A DNA stretch of 64,000 bases, taken from NCBI GenBank assembly GCA_964586455.1, contig CAZPHV010000023.1:1-64000 (forward strand). Direction: 5' to 3'. The notes beneath the pieces were generated by a model. That model ran no database searches. It saw nothing but the letters and a program-made list of their open reading frames with translations, and had not been told where the DNA came from. Made by a program: the position numbers and the translations under genes. Below, piece after piece: positions 1 to 8,041 of this stretch (positions are counted from its first letter, which is position 1; each line of letters begins with the position of its first letter). The stretch comes from Aquimonas sp964586455 (GTDB taxonomy: Bacteria; Pseudomonadota; Gammaproteobacteria; Xanthomonadales; Xanthomonadaceae).

Positions 1-592
1 CATCGCAACACCACGGTGATCGCGGTGGCGAGACAAAGGAAGGCGCGGCAAGCAGACGGGCAAGACGACACGACCAGGCGCGGCGGATCAAGATCCGCCC
101 TACACGAGCAGCACCGACCCACCGCAACGCGCAACGAACCCAAGTAGGGCGGATCTCGACCCACCGCAACACGCACCAACCCCACGTAGGGCGGGTCTTG
201 ACCCGCCGCCTGCAACCCACGTAGGGCGGATCTCGATCCGCCGTCTCCACCCCGCGCAGGAAACGCCCTACACCAAACACACCCGCTGCACGTCCGCCCA
301 GCTCCGCAACACCCCTCCGCGCCACCGGCGAAGAGGCCCCACCACACCCCTGCCAATGCACCGGCACGGGTCGATGTATCCCAGGGCTCGAACCTGAGCC
401 CGGCGCAGGCCAACGGACCCGGCCTGCGGCGAAGGGCGCACCCCTTCGCGCGTGCCCGGCCTGTTCCGCCGGGCAGGTGCAAGCCCTCGGCGCAGGACGC
501 GCCGGCGGCGGTCAATGTTCTCGATACCCACTGCCCCCGCCCGGGGCAGACCCGACGCTAAGACGCAAGCGCTAAGACGTAAGGAGTGGCAC
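1..592. repeat. Gene-free leader region with four GTAGGGCGGATC palindromic repeats
   Basis: No convincing gene lies before the H1-like start. The stretch carries four related palindromes, near 82-103, 144-170, 184-209 and 220-245. Each is built on GGCGGATC paired with GATCCGCC (one copy uses GGCGGGTC/GACCCGCC) and is flanked by GTAGG or CCTAC. Such short inverted repeats are a familiar intergenic family in Xanthomonadales-like genomes. The copies here sit about 40 bases apart in mixed orientation. Function unknown. Confidence 0.6.
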
Positions 593-1300
593 ATGAGCAA
601 TGGCAATGGGGTAACCGCGACCCTCTCTGAAGCGGTGGAAGCCGTCACCGAAAAAGCCCAGGAACTGGCCCACGACGCCAAGGAAGCGGTCGTCGCCGCC
701 GAACAGGCCGTGGCCAAGCGCGCCGCCAAGGTGAAGAAGCAGGCCGAAGGCCAGATCAAGAAGGCGAAGAAGGCCGTTTCCGGCGCCGTGAAGTCGGCCA
801 AGAAGCAGGTCGCCGCGGCGAAGAAGGCCGTCGACAAGAAGGTCGGTGAGGCCAAGAAGGCGGTCGACAAGAAAGTCGGCGAAGCCAAGAAGGCCGTCTC
901 CGGCGCGGTGAAGACCGCCAAGAAAAAGGTCGCCGACGTCAGGAAAGCCGCAAGCAAGAAGGCCGCACCGGCCAAGAAAGCAGCTGCCAAGAAGACTGAG
1001 GCTGCGAAGAAATCCGTAACCCGCAACGTCGCCGCAGTGAAGAAAGCCGTCGCCAAGAAAGCAGCTCCCGCCAAGAAGGCTGCTGCTACCAAGGCCAGCG
1101 CGGTGAAAAAGGTCGCCGCCAAGAAGGTCGCACCGGTGAAGAAGGCGGCTGCAAAGAAGGTCGCCGCCGTGAAAAAGGCCGCAGCCCCCAAGGCGCCGGC
1201 CAAGAAGGCCCCCGCGAAGCAAGCCCCAGCGAAAAAAGCGGCCGCCAAAAAAGCCGCCCCTGCAAAGAAGGCAGCCCCCAAGAAAGCCGCCAAGAAGTAA
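593..1300 (+). CDS. Histone H1-like alanine/lysine-rich protein
   Basis: A 235-residue, very basic protein. The first 50 or so residues are mixed and amphipathic, containing Glu and Ala-rich helix sequence. The rest is dominated by AAKK, KKAV and APAKK repeats, with a near-exact tandem KKAVDKKVGEA in the middle. This composition matches bacterial histone H1-like proteins (AlgP/HctB type), which bind DNA non-specifically in the nucleoid. The ATG at 593 is chosen because AAGGAG lies at 581-586; an upstream in-frame extension is Arg-rich and lacks a ribosome site. The repetitive codons make length variation between strains likely. It lies just upstream of nrdJb, but a 536-base repeat-rich gap separates them, so co-transcription is uncertain. 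Confidence 0.8.
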   Translation: MSNGNGVTATLSEAVEAVTEKAQELAHDAKEAVVAAEQAVAKRAAKVKKQAEGQIKKAKKAVSGAVKSAKKQVAAAKKAVDKKVGEAKKAVDKKVGEAKKAVSGAVKTAKKKVADVRKAASKKAAPAKKAAAKKTEAAKKSVTRNVAAVKKAVAKKAAPAKKAAATKASAVKKVAAKKVAPVKKAAAKKVAAVKKAAAPKAPAKKAPAKQAPAKKAAAKKAAPAKKAAPKKAAKK

Positions 1301-1836
1301 CCGGAGGGAACACCCGCCGCCCCACCGGCGGCGGGTGAACCCCCCACCGCCCAAGCCGAAGGCGCACGCAGCCGAAGGCCGACAGAACACCCAAAACCAC
1401 GGCGCGAAGCAGGCCCCAAACCCGCCCCCGCGACAGGCAAAGCACCAAGCCCCTCTCCCCTGGTGGAGCGAGGCGGATCGCTCATCCACTGCCGGCGGCA
1501 GCGGATGATCCGACGAGCCCGAGCGAAGCGAAGGAAAGGGGGAGTGAGGGGCCGTACTCCCAGCACCCAAAAACCCGCAACAACCAAGCTTCTAAGCCCC
1601 TCTCCCCGTGGGAGAGGGGTTGGGGAGAGGGTCCGGCCCCCCGCCCCCCCCCCCCCCCCCCCCCCCCCCCAAACCCCCCCCCCCCGCCCAGCCCCCGCCC
1701 CCCCCCCGCCACCGGCGGGGGGGGGGGGGGGTGGGGGCCCCCCCCCGGCCCCCAGCCACCCCCACCCCGCGACACCCAATCCAAACACCCAGCAGGCGCC
1801 AAGCGCCGCCCCCCAAACCCCGCAAAGGAGCCCCCC
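1301..1836. repeat. Repeat-rich spacer with long poly-C and poly-G runs
   Basis: No gene is supported here. An exact CCCCTCTCCCC..GGGAGAGGGG hairpin lies at 1597-1619, followed by TTGGGGAGAGGG, a repeat type that recurs near 38020-38055. Next come homopolymers: 27 C at 1644-1670, 12 C at 1674-1685, 15 G at 1717-1731 and 9 C at 1738-1746. Open frames across this segment on both strands are only Pro/Gly runs and are artefacts. The tracts end about 90 bases before the nrdJb start, so they sit in its 5' region. Confidence 0.75.
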
Positions 1837-2601
1837 ATGGCCGTCAAAATCACCAAAAAAATCAAGGGCTACTCCGTCCTCAAGCCCGAAGACAAGGCCG
1901 CCGCTCCCGCCCCCGCAGCCCCCGCGTCCGCCCCGGCCGAAACCCCCGTGCGCACCAGCGCCGAAGTCATCCAGATGCACGAGCAGATCGAGCGCCCCGA
2001 AATGCTGGTCGGCTCCACCTACAAGATCAAATCGCCCCTGTTCGAGCACGCCCTGTACGTCACCATCAACGACATCGTGCTGAACCAGGGCACCGCCCAC
2101 GAATCGCGCCGCCCCTTCGAGATCTTCATCAACTCGAAGAACATGGACCACTTCCAGTGGGTCGTGGCCATCACCCGCATCATGAGCGCCGTGTTCCGCA
2201 AGGGCGGCGACGTCACCTTCCTGGTCGAAGAGCTGAAAGCCGTGTTCGACCCCCGCGGCGGCTACTTCAAGGCTGGCGGCGTCTACATGCCCAGCATCGT
2301 CGCCGAGATCGGCGCGGTGATCGAAGACCACATGAAGACGATCGGCCTGATCGTCGACCCCGAACTGGACGAACACCAGCGCGCCCTGATCGCAGAGAAG
2401 CGCGCCGCGTTTGAGGCCCAGTCAAAAAAAAACGCTGAGGTGAATGCGGCAGCTTCGGTGGTGGCGGGGGAGGATGCTAAGAGCGAAGCCGGCGGATTCC
2501 CGCCCGGCGCGACCCTGTGCCACAAGTGCAACACCCAGGCGATGGTGGTGATGGATGGGTGTCAGACGTGTTTGAATTGTGGGTATTCGAAGTGTGGGTG
2601 A
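1837..2601 (+). CDS. nrdJb: Adenosylcobalamin-dependent ribonucleotide reductase, NrdJb-type subunit
   Basis: This 254-residue protein resembles the small subunit of split class II (B12-dependent) ribonucleotide reductase known from Pseudomonas (NrdJa/NrdJb). The core has the conserved segments RRPFEIFINSKNMDHF, FRKGGDVTF and DPRGGYF. The C-terminus is a zinc-ribbon-like tail with CHKC, then CLNCGYSKCG, which in class II enzymes carries the redox cysteines that re-reduce the active site. An Ala/Pro-rich linker occupies roughly residues 20-40. AAGGAG at 1825-1830 supports the ATG at 1837. The catalytic partner NrdJa is not in the window and may lie upstream. Near-full family length and conserved motifs give good confidence in the family; a functional partner is inferred. 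Confidence 0.85.
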   Translation: MAVKITKKIKGYSVLKPEDKAAAPAPAAPASAPAETPVRTSAEVIQMHEQIERPEMLVGSTYKIKSPLFEHALYVTINDIVLNQGTAHESRRPFEIFINSKNMDHFQWVVAITRIMSAVFRKGGDVTFLVEELKAVFDPRGGYFKAGGVYMPSIVAEIGAVIEDHMKTIGLIVDPELDEHQRALIAEKRAAFEAQSKKNAEVNAAASVVAGEDAKSEAGGFPPGATLCHKCNTQAMVVMDGCQTCLNCGYSKCG

Positions 2602-2656
2602 GGATCACCGCGGGGGCGTCTGATTTGCGGACCTGTAATGACTATTGGAGTTCGGC

Positions 2657-3259
2657 GTGCCCAGAGTCTCCTTGACCGATCTTATTGATCTTGTCTCGAA
2701 AGTTGCCTTGCAGAAGAAGACAAAACTTCGCCAAGTCAAGTTCCGTGGGGACTATGGTGTCGCGAGTGATTACTATAAAAGTTTCCGAGATCGGTTGATC
2801 TCCCACCACAAAGCCAACGGCCCTCGCTCGGGATTAGCTACAGCCATAGGTACGCCTACCGATCCAAAGAAGATCGACGGCTACCTGAAAACCGTGGCTG
2901 GATACGCGAAATGGTGGGGGCGGCAGCAACTGACCTACTTCGCTCCCCCCGCTTCGATGTACGAGTCGAACGGGGTGGCGGTTTCTGTGAACCCCGAGCT
3001 CGGGCTTGAAGTAAACGGACATCCTCATGTAATCAAGCTTTATCTGCGAGGCGAGTCCGAGCTGAGCAAGTCAGGCGCTTCAGTAATTTGCAGCTTAATG
3101 GAGGCCACTCTCAGAGCGCAGGTTCCGGCGTCAACAACGATGTCTGTGCTCGATGTGCGTCGATCCAAGCTTTTCCATGCGTCATCGTCGCCTCAGGATG
3201 TGCTGGATCTTGTGGACTCTGAGCTGGCTTGGATTGCAGTGATGTGGGAGCGGTTGTAA
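2657..3259 (+). CDS. Hypothetical protein, first gene of an AT-richer island
   Basis: A 200-residue soluble protein that I do not recognise. It is rich in mixed charged and hydrophobic residues, with a basic N-terminus (KKTKLRQVKF) and an aromatic patch (KWWGRQQLTYF) near residue 95. No signal peptide or membrane segment is visible. GTG at 2657 is preferred because GGAG lies at 2647-2650; TTG at 2645 is the alternative. Base composition drops visibly compared with nrdJb. The next gene follows 38 bases later on the same strand, so the two probably form a pair. Position beside a dcdV antiphage gene suggests, but does not show, a role in defence. Confidence 0.7.
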   Translation: MPRVSLTDLIDLVSKVALQKKTKLRQVKFRGDYGVASDYYKSFRDRLISHHKANGPRSGLATAIGTPTDPKKIDGYLKTVAGYAKWWGRQQLTYFAPPASMYESNGVAVSVNPELGLEVNGHPHVIKLYLRGESELSKSGASVICSLMEATLRAQVPASTTMSVLDVRRSKLFHASSSPQDVLDLVDSELAWIAVMWERL

Positions 3260-3297
3260 CTGTCGCTGCTCGTGGTTTTTGGTGTTGGGGGTGGGCA

Positions 3298-4446
3298 ATG
3301 AGTGACGAACGCCTTGGCTTTTTCGCAAGCCTGAATGAGTCATTGCGCTCCCACTTTGATGAGCGGTTTAAGAGTCCGTTTTCGGGCGCCTTTCTTGTTT
3401 CATGGCTTGGTGTGAATTGGAAGGCGCTCTTCATTCTTCTCTTTTCGGAACAGAAGGCAGCCGAAAGGTTGGCCTACCTCGCTGAAGGAGGATACCTTAG
3501 CTTTGCGAATCTGGTAGGGCATCCGATCTGGATTGCGTTCATCGTTGCGGTGGTCTTTTATCTCCTTTCCGCGCTGTTTTTGTCGGTTCGTGAGCTCTAT
3601 GGACTAGGCTCGCGGTGGATCGAGCGGAGATTTGAACGCCAGACGTGGCGCTCGCCCGCCGAGTATATAAGGCTAAAGTTGGAGTTTGAGAAAAGAAACG
3701 CCGAGCTAATGGACCTGGCGTCGGACAACCTTAGTGAGCTGGAAGGGCTCAGGACGCAGTTGAACGCGGCGGCCGAAGCGTCTTTAGAACAGAAGATAGC
3801 GGTTGCAGCGATTCAAGAGGAAAAAGCCAAGCTCCTTCAAGATGTTGCACGAAAGCAAGAGGAGATCGGCGAGTTGCGGCTGCGTCACCAGCGAGTAACG
3901 GAATTAGCGCAGACACTCAATAGGGCTAACCTTGCAGTTCCGGATAGAGCAAAATCGTTAGTAGCCGCTTTCAGATCGAGTGGTTTACTTTCTAAGCTTG
4001 AAAGCGATGGTGGTTCTCTTCTCCAAGCTGTGGAGCTAATAGTTGCGCTCGATTCGTTGGAGTCTGAGCTGAGAGATTCAGAGTCGGGTGGGCCAGGGGC
4101 AAGCGAAAATCTAATGACCCGCGTCTCAAATCTCTCCAGAAGGTGTTTTCCCGCACTGCCCGTAGACATGCAGCTCCAGGCAAGGATGCTGATCGATATG
4201 GAGAAGGCGGGCCTCTCGGCGGCGGGGCTTCTCGATGATGTTATCGAGCTCGCGCTTCGTCGTGCTGCTCCTGCGGTGGAGGCGCTTTCCAAGGAGTACC
4301 CAGAAGCATTTAGCTCTGGCACTGACTTCATGACGAAATCATTGGGTTTTCTTTATCCCGAGTTTCGAGCCTCGCATGGATTCAGCCGGCGAACTCGTGC
4401 GGGATTTGAGAAGTTCGCGGGACTTGTTCATGTCTCAGAAGCATGA
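3298..4446 (+). CDS. Membrane-anchored coiled-coil protein of unknown function
   Basis: The 382-residue product has two predicted membrane helices in its first 110 residues (AFLVSWLGVNWKALFILLF and a segment around IAFIVAVVFYLLSALFL). A long Glu/Lys/Gln-rich stretch of coiled-coil character follows at about 130-220, then a helical C-terminal domain. This layout suggests an inner-membrane protein with a cytoplasmic stalk and head. The ATG at 3298 is used because upstream in-frame sequence overlaps the previous gene; the ribosome site is weak. It shares low GC and orientation with the preceding gene and converges on dcdV. Many antiphage effectors combine membrane anchors with a sensor partner, so a defence role is plausible but unproven. 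Confidence 0.75.
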   Translation: MSDERLGFFASLNESLRSHFDERFKSPFSGAFLVSWLGVNWKALFILLFSEQKAAERLAYLAEGGYLSFANLVGHPIWIAFIVAVVFYLLSALFLSVRELYGLGSRWIERRFERQTWRSPAEYIRLKLEFEKRNAELMDLASDNLSELEGLRTQLNAAAEASLEQKIAVAAIQEEKAKLLQDVARKQEEIGELRLRHQRVTELAQTLNRANLAVPDRAKSLVAAFRSSGLLSKLESDGGSLLQAVELIVALDSLESELRDSESGGPGASENLMTRVSNLSRRCFPALPVDMQLQARMLIDMEKAGLSAAGLLDDVIELALRRAAPAVEALSKEYPEAFSSGTDFMTKSLGFLYPEFRASHGFSRRTRAGFEKFAGLVHVSEA

Positions 4447-4601
4447 AAGGAAAGGTCAGAAACAAAATCAGTGGTAACCATTGCGCCACCCGTGTCAACA
4501 GGGCCGACAACATGAGAATGGGGTCGGATTAATTATCTGTGAGTTAGGAAATGAGTCTGACAACGCTCACTGGCTGGTGCGAAACTATTTTCGAGAGGTT
4601 T

Positions 4602-6182
4602 TCATCCCTTGGGGGGCTTGGGCGTGACAGTTTCTTTTAGCTTTTCAAGACGCTGAAAGACTCTTGATTCGAGTTGGCGATAATTGTCAAGAAACTCAGG
4701 GGTCTTTTGCTGTGCGGAAGCTCGTGTGAACCGAGTTGCTAGACCAGATTCATCCTTTCGGGACTCCGTAGCGTTGAATAAATCCGAAAATCTCCGCGGT
4801 GCTACTCCTTCGAAGTGCAAGAATGCAACACGCTTATCGCAGCTCGGCTCAGGAACTCCATCGCTGTCATGGGTGATGGCGTCGTCATGGAGCTCCCTCG
4901 CCAAGCTTTTCCCGTAAGGCTCAATAAAGTAAACGGCCGAGATCCCCGCTGCAATAATGTGGCGAGCGCAGTTATGACAGGGGTACGTCGTTGTAAAGAG
5001 AATCGAGCCTCCAACGCCTGCGCCGCCTTTGCGTGCTACCGAAATCAAGGCATCCATTTCTGCGTGAACTGCTCGCGAGAATTCAATCAAGTCCTTCAGT
5101 CTTGTGTCTGATCGTACCTTCTGTGCTACCGAAACGGCGGTTGAGCGATCAAGTTGCCCCGTGGACTCAAGAACTTCGACGATTTGATCTCGAAGTTGAT
5201 CTTTGTGCCTGTCGTTAAAGCAGACCCCTCCTTCCTTGAAGACGCAGCGATGATCTGTCGTGGAGAGGCCGTAGAGCCCACCACCAGCTTGAGGAACGTC
5301 GTTGCATCCAGTTGACAATATGTTCCCCGCGGGGTCGAGGATGGAAGCGCCCACCTGCCGTGATAGGCAGGCTGATCGGAGACCTGCACTGAAAGCTGCG
5401 TACATCCCCCGCTCAACTAGTGTTGGGCTGATCCCGTTCCGCCCATGAAGAAGCTCCACAAAGCGTCGGATTGGACGTTCCAGATCTTCGGAGTTGTTGT
5501 GGGAGTTTCTTACGAAGAAGTCCGCAAACTTAAGAGTTTTCTCAAGTTGTTGCCCACCGCCACCCTCTTCAGCTCTGTCGCGATCGATCAGAGCCTCCGC
5601 CTGAGGTCCGGACATGTGTCTAACCAGATTTTGGCGTCTCCTTTCGTAGCCTGCCAAAACGCCGACAAGATAGAAAAGATTTCCGTAGACTTCCTTAAGT
5701 AGATAGGCTTCTTTGGGATTCTTCAGCTGGTCGATTATGTATGCAACGCGGCCCGGCCGAATGGACTCAATGTCGACCCCTTCGTGTTTTGTTGCCCGAT
5801 CAAGGCTGATAGCGCTAATAGCTACCTGAGCACCTAAGTCATCGCCGACGCGCTGACGCAGGACATTTCCCAGATCTTGATACTTTGTGATCCGGTCAAA
5901 CTCACCAACTGCTTCAACTGTGTTGTCGGAAACAAGAAAACTTCTAGCCAGATCCGAAAAGCGAGCGGTAACCTTAACGGTGACTACGTCGTACCCAAGG
6001 TCCCTCAAGACCTGCTCGAGTACTGCACGAACGTCCTTGAGGCCGCACCCAACAGGTCCGGTCAGAGCAAACACAAGTTCCTCCGAGCGCCGCGCTTGCG
6101 TCTCAGATCTGGCGTCTCGCGAAGTCTGCGCGGAAGCTTGATTTAGAGTCGGAGTCTTGCTGACTGCCTTAAGTCGCGCCAT
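4602..6182 (-). CDS. dcdV: DcdV/AvcD-type antiphage deoxycytidine-nucleotide deaminase
   Basis: A 526-residue fusion of an N-terminal P-loop nucleotide-binding domain (GPVGCGLK at 42-49) and a C-terminal zinc cytidine deaminase domain. The deaminase motifs are intact: HAE at 373-375 (zinc ligand His373, catalytic Glu375) and PCHNC with Cys402 and Cys405. This is the architecture of DcdV/AvcD proteins, which deaminate dCTP/dCMP on phage infection and so starve phage DNA synthesis. Length matches the family. The ATG at 6182 follows a GGGGG ribosome site. In characterised systems an upstream RNA (AvcI/DifV) restrains the enzyme; here a small gene with a good ribosome site lies 43 bases upstream. 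The gene is AT-richer than the surroundings, consistent with transfer. Confidence 0.9.
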   Translation of the reverse strand: MARLKAVSKTPTLNQASAQTSRDARSETQARRSEELVFALTGPVGCGLKDVRAVLEQVLRDLGYDVVTVKVTARFSDLARSFLVSDNTVEAVGEFDRITKYQDLGNVLRQRVGDDLGAQVAISAISLDRATKHEGVDIESIRPGRVAYIIDQLKNPKEAYLLKEVYGNLFYLVGVLAGYERRRQNLVRHMSGPQAEALIDRDRAEEGGGGQQLEKTLKFADFFVRNSHNNSEDLERPIRRFVELLHGRNGISPTLVERGMYAAFSAGLRSACLSRQVGASILDPAGNILSTGCNDVPQAGGGLYGLSTTDHRCVFKEGGVCFNDRHKDQLRDQIVEVLESTGQLDRSTAVSVAQKVRSDTRLKDLIEFSRAVHAEMDALISVARKGGAGVGGSILFTTTYPCHNCARHIIAAGISAVYFIEPYGKSLARELHDDAITHDSDGVPEPSCDKRVAFLHFEGVAPRRFSDLFNATESRKDESGLATRFTRASAQQKTPEFLDNYRQLESRVFQRLEKLKETVTPKPPKG

Positions 6183-6225
6183 AACACCCCCAAGAGAATT
6201 GCGCTCCGGGAGTTTAGCTCATGAT

Positions 6226-6423
6226 TCAGCTTTGAGGCAGGCGAGCCGCAAACTCTAGCAACCTGCGAGTGGCATCGTCGTACTTGCTAGTCTGAGAGCG
6301 AGTCTTCTCCGAAAAGCAAAGTATCGAAGCCGATTTCGGGGCCAGACTAAGCTCCAACTGCAGTACCTGTTGGCCCTCAGAGGATGGGGTGTCGGTCAAG
6401 TTGCTAGACTTTCGCTTTGACAT
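6226..6423 (-). CDS. Small unknown protein encoded directly upstream of dcdV
   Basis: A 65-residue, Ser/Lys/Gln-rich protein. GGGGAG sits 7 bases before the ATG at 6423, a strong ribosome site, and a plausible promoter precedes it. A gap of only 43 bases to dcdV on the same strand implies one transcript. No signal peptide, membrane helix or known domain is visible; the C-terminal third (KYDDATRRLLEFAARL) looks helical and amphipathic. In Vibrio systems the equivalent upstream position holds a regulatory RNA rather than a protein, so this could be a protein regulator, part of a dual-function RNA, or a bystander. Function unknown. Confidence 0.6.
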   Translation of the reverse strand: MSKRKSSNLTDTPSSEGQQVLQLELSLAPKSASILCFSEKTRSQTSKYDDATRRLLEFAARLPQS

Positions 6424-6451
6424 GAATGTTCTCCCCAAGCGGCTCGGCCAT

Positions 6452-6480
6452 TGTATAGCTCAGAGAATGCAACGTGTCGA
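6452..6480 (-). promoter_or_regulatory. Predicted sigma-70 promoter for the small gene and dcdV
   Basis: On the minus strand TCGACA and TATACA are separated by exactly 17 bases, close to the consensus -35 and -10 boxes. The -10 box ends about 29 bases before the ATG of the 65-residue gene. No other promoter of similar quality was seen between this gene and dcdV. Confidence 0.5.
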
Positions 6481-6601
6481 GTTTCTGTTGAGTTCTATAT
6501 GGCATTGATTATCAAGGAAAAAGTGGCGCTCTTGCTCGCGTGAACGAGATCAAGGTCACGCGACCCTGAGCTCGCCTAGACATGGTTGACCAGTGCTCAT
6601 G

Positions 6602-6924
6602 CCCTCCCTCTTCGACCCCCTAGGCCCCACCTCCCGCGCCCCGGACGTCTCCGCCGCGCTGGACTCGTTCGGGACCGAGCGCGAAGTCGATCGCGGGGCG
6701 GTGTTCACCCGGCCCGAAGTCGCGGCGACCATCCTCGATCTCTGCGGCTACACCGCCGACCGAGCGCTGCATCGTCTGCGCCTGTCGGAGCCCTCCTTTG
6801 GCGGCGGCGACTTCCTGCTGGCGGTGCGCGTCTGCTGCAGCGCTGGCGTCGCGAGAGCGGCACGTCGGCCTCGTCGCTCGCTGATTTGCACGAAGCCGTG
6901 CACGCCGTGGGGCTGTGTCTCTGA
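6602..6924 (+). pseudogene. Broken 5' fragment of the XhoI-type methyltransferase gene (copy 1)
   Basis: The reading frame from ATG 6602 closely matches the first 75 or so residues of the intact methyltransferase at 10977, including SLFDPLGP, GAVFTRPEVA, LCGYTADRALHR and FGGGDFLL. After GDFLL a small deletion shifts the frame. The match continues in another frame as LLQRWRRESG..LHEAVHAV and stops at a TGA near 6924, where the parent reads EAVRAVELHRES. The nucleotide-binding start is present but motif IV and the whole catalytic and specificity regions are absent, so no working enzyme can be made. It is GC-rich like the parent, unlike the island to its left. Confidence 0.85.
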
Positions 6925-7098
6925 TGCGGCCCTTCGTCCCTATCACGCGCGAGGCCTCGCCCGCATCGAACCGCCCTGCGTGGCGCAGCGCTTTGTCCGG
7001 TCCCTTGCTTGATCGATCTCCACTCCGTTCTACGAGTGGGTCTGTTGCGCGCTCTGCCACCACTTTCCCCTGACCTCGCTACCCGAGACCCTGACGCC

Positions 7099-7812
7099 AT
7101 GCACTTCTTCGCCCGCGGTTTGCTCGTCCTCAGCCTGTTCGCACTCGCTGCATGCGCCACCACCAGCCCGGTGCCGACGGGCCCGGCCGTGGCGAATCGC
7201 GTCGGCCTGGTCAACCTCGTCCAGCCACAGCTCACGCACAGCCACGTCGGCGTGACGATATTCGGCAATGAGGCCAAGCGGGTGGAGCCGCAGCAGCTGC
7301 GGGCGCCGGAGTATCTGGCGCAGAGGCTCGGCGAGGCGCTGCAGGCGCGCGGTGTGGAGCTGGTGCCGGTCGAGCTGCCGCCTGAACTGGCCGAGGCCGA
7401 GAAGCGCTTCGTCTCGATGCGCTGGAGCACTTACAGCGTGCGTGAGGAATACGCTGCCGCGCTGCGCGAGCTGATGCAGTCGCGTGGGCTGGATGTGCTT
7501 TGGGTGGTCGAGTCCTCGGCGTGGCAGGACCCGATCGGCCAGTCCACGGTGATCGTTGAGGGTCATGGCCTCTACACCCGTCGAGTGCTGGGCGATGACC
7601 TGCCGCATGCCTACGCCTTCCTCTGGGGCTATGGGCTGCAGGCCGGGAGCCTCGCTGTTGTAGGCGCGGCCGGCGTGCGCGAGTACACCCCGATCGAGGC
7701 CGCGGAGCTCGATGCTGCGACGATCCCGAGGATCGAGGCGGCGCTACAGCCCATGTTCGATCACGCCGCTGGCCGTCTGGTGCAGGCGCTGGATCCGCAG
7801 CCGCGTCGATGA
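7099..7812 (+). CDS. Predicted lipoprotein, 237 residues
   Basis: The N-terminus is a lipoprotein signal (LLVLSLFALAAC, lipobox LAAC near residue 17). The mature part is a mixed alpha/beta sequence with no cysteines and no family I recognise. One segment, GRLGEALQARGVELVPVELP-like in character, resembles the nucleotide- or peptide-binding fold found in outer-membrane assembly lipoproteins, but this is weak. ATG 7099 is chosen because it opens the signal peptide; the upstream in-frame sequence is not signal-like. It follows the broken methyltransferase fragment and precedes the TPR lipoprotein on the same strand. Likely anchored in the outer or inner membrane, facing the periplasm. Confidence 0.75.
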   Translation: MHFFARGLLVLSLFALAACATTSPVPTGPAVANRVGLVNLVQPQLTHSHVGVTIFGNEAKRVEPQQLRAPEYLAQRLGEALQARGVELVPVELPPELAEAEKRFVSMRWSTYSVREEYAAALRELMQSRGLDVLWVVESSAWQDPIGQSTVIVEGHGLYTRRVLGDDLPHAYAFLWGYGLQAGSLAVVGAAGVREYTPIEAAELDAATIPRIEAALQPMFDHAAGRLVQALDPQPRR

Positions 7813-8041
7813 GGCTAGGACAGCAGCGGCCGACCCGCGCGCGTGGCGAGGCTCACCTCGGCACGGTGCGTGCCAGCCGTGGCGCCTCAGGGAAAATTCG
7901 GCCAGATTCATTCTCCATGAGTATGGAAACGTGTCCGACCCTTTCGCGCTTGCTGGTTCCTGGTGTGGCTGCCGCTGCATATGAGCCACCGACGCCTTCG
8001 CCATGGCGCTGTCCCGAAACTGCACCGTTGAGACACCCTCG

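Noticed and set aside
1463..2083. Proline-rich plus-strand frame
   Set aside because: Produced by poly-C runs; it overlaps nrdJb in another frame and has no start signal.
268..2376. A 702-codon minus-strand frame
   Set aside because: Antisense to the H1-like and nrdJb genes; its middle is Gly/Pro from the homopolymers.
2630..6590. Prophage or integrative element carrying the dcdV island
   Set aside because: No integrase, phage structural gene or attachment-site duplication is visible; the AT-richer composition supports transfer but not a specific vehicle.
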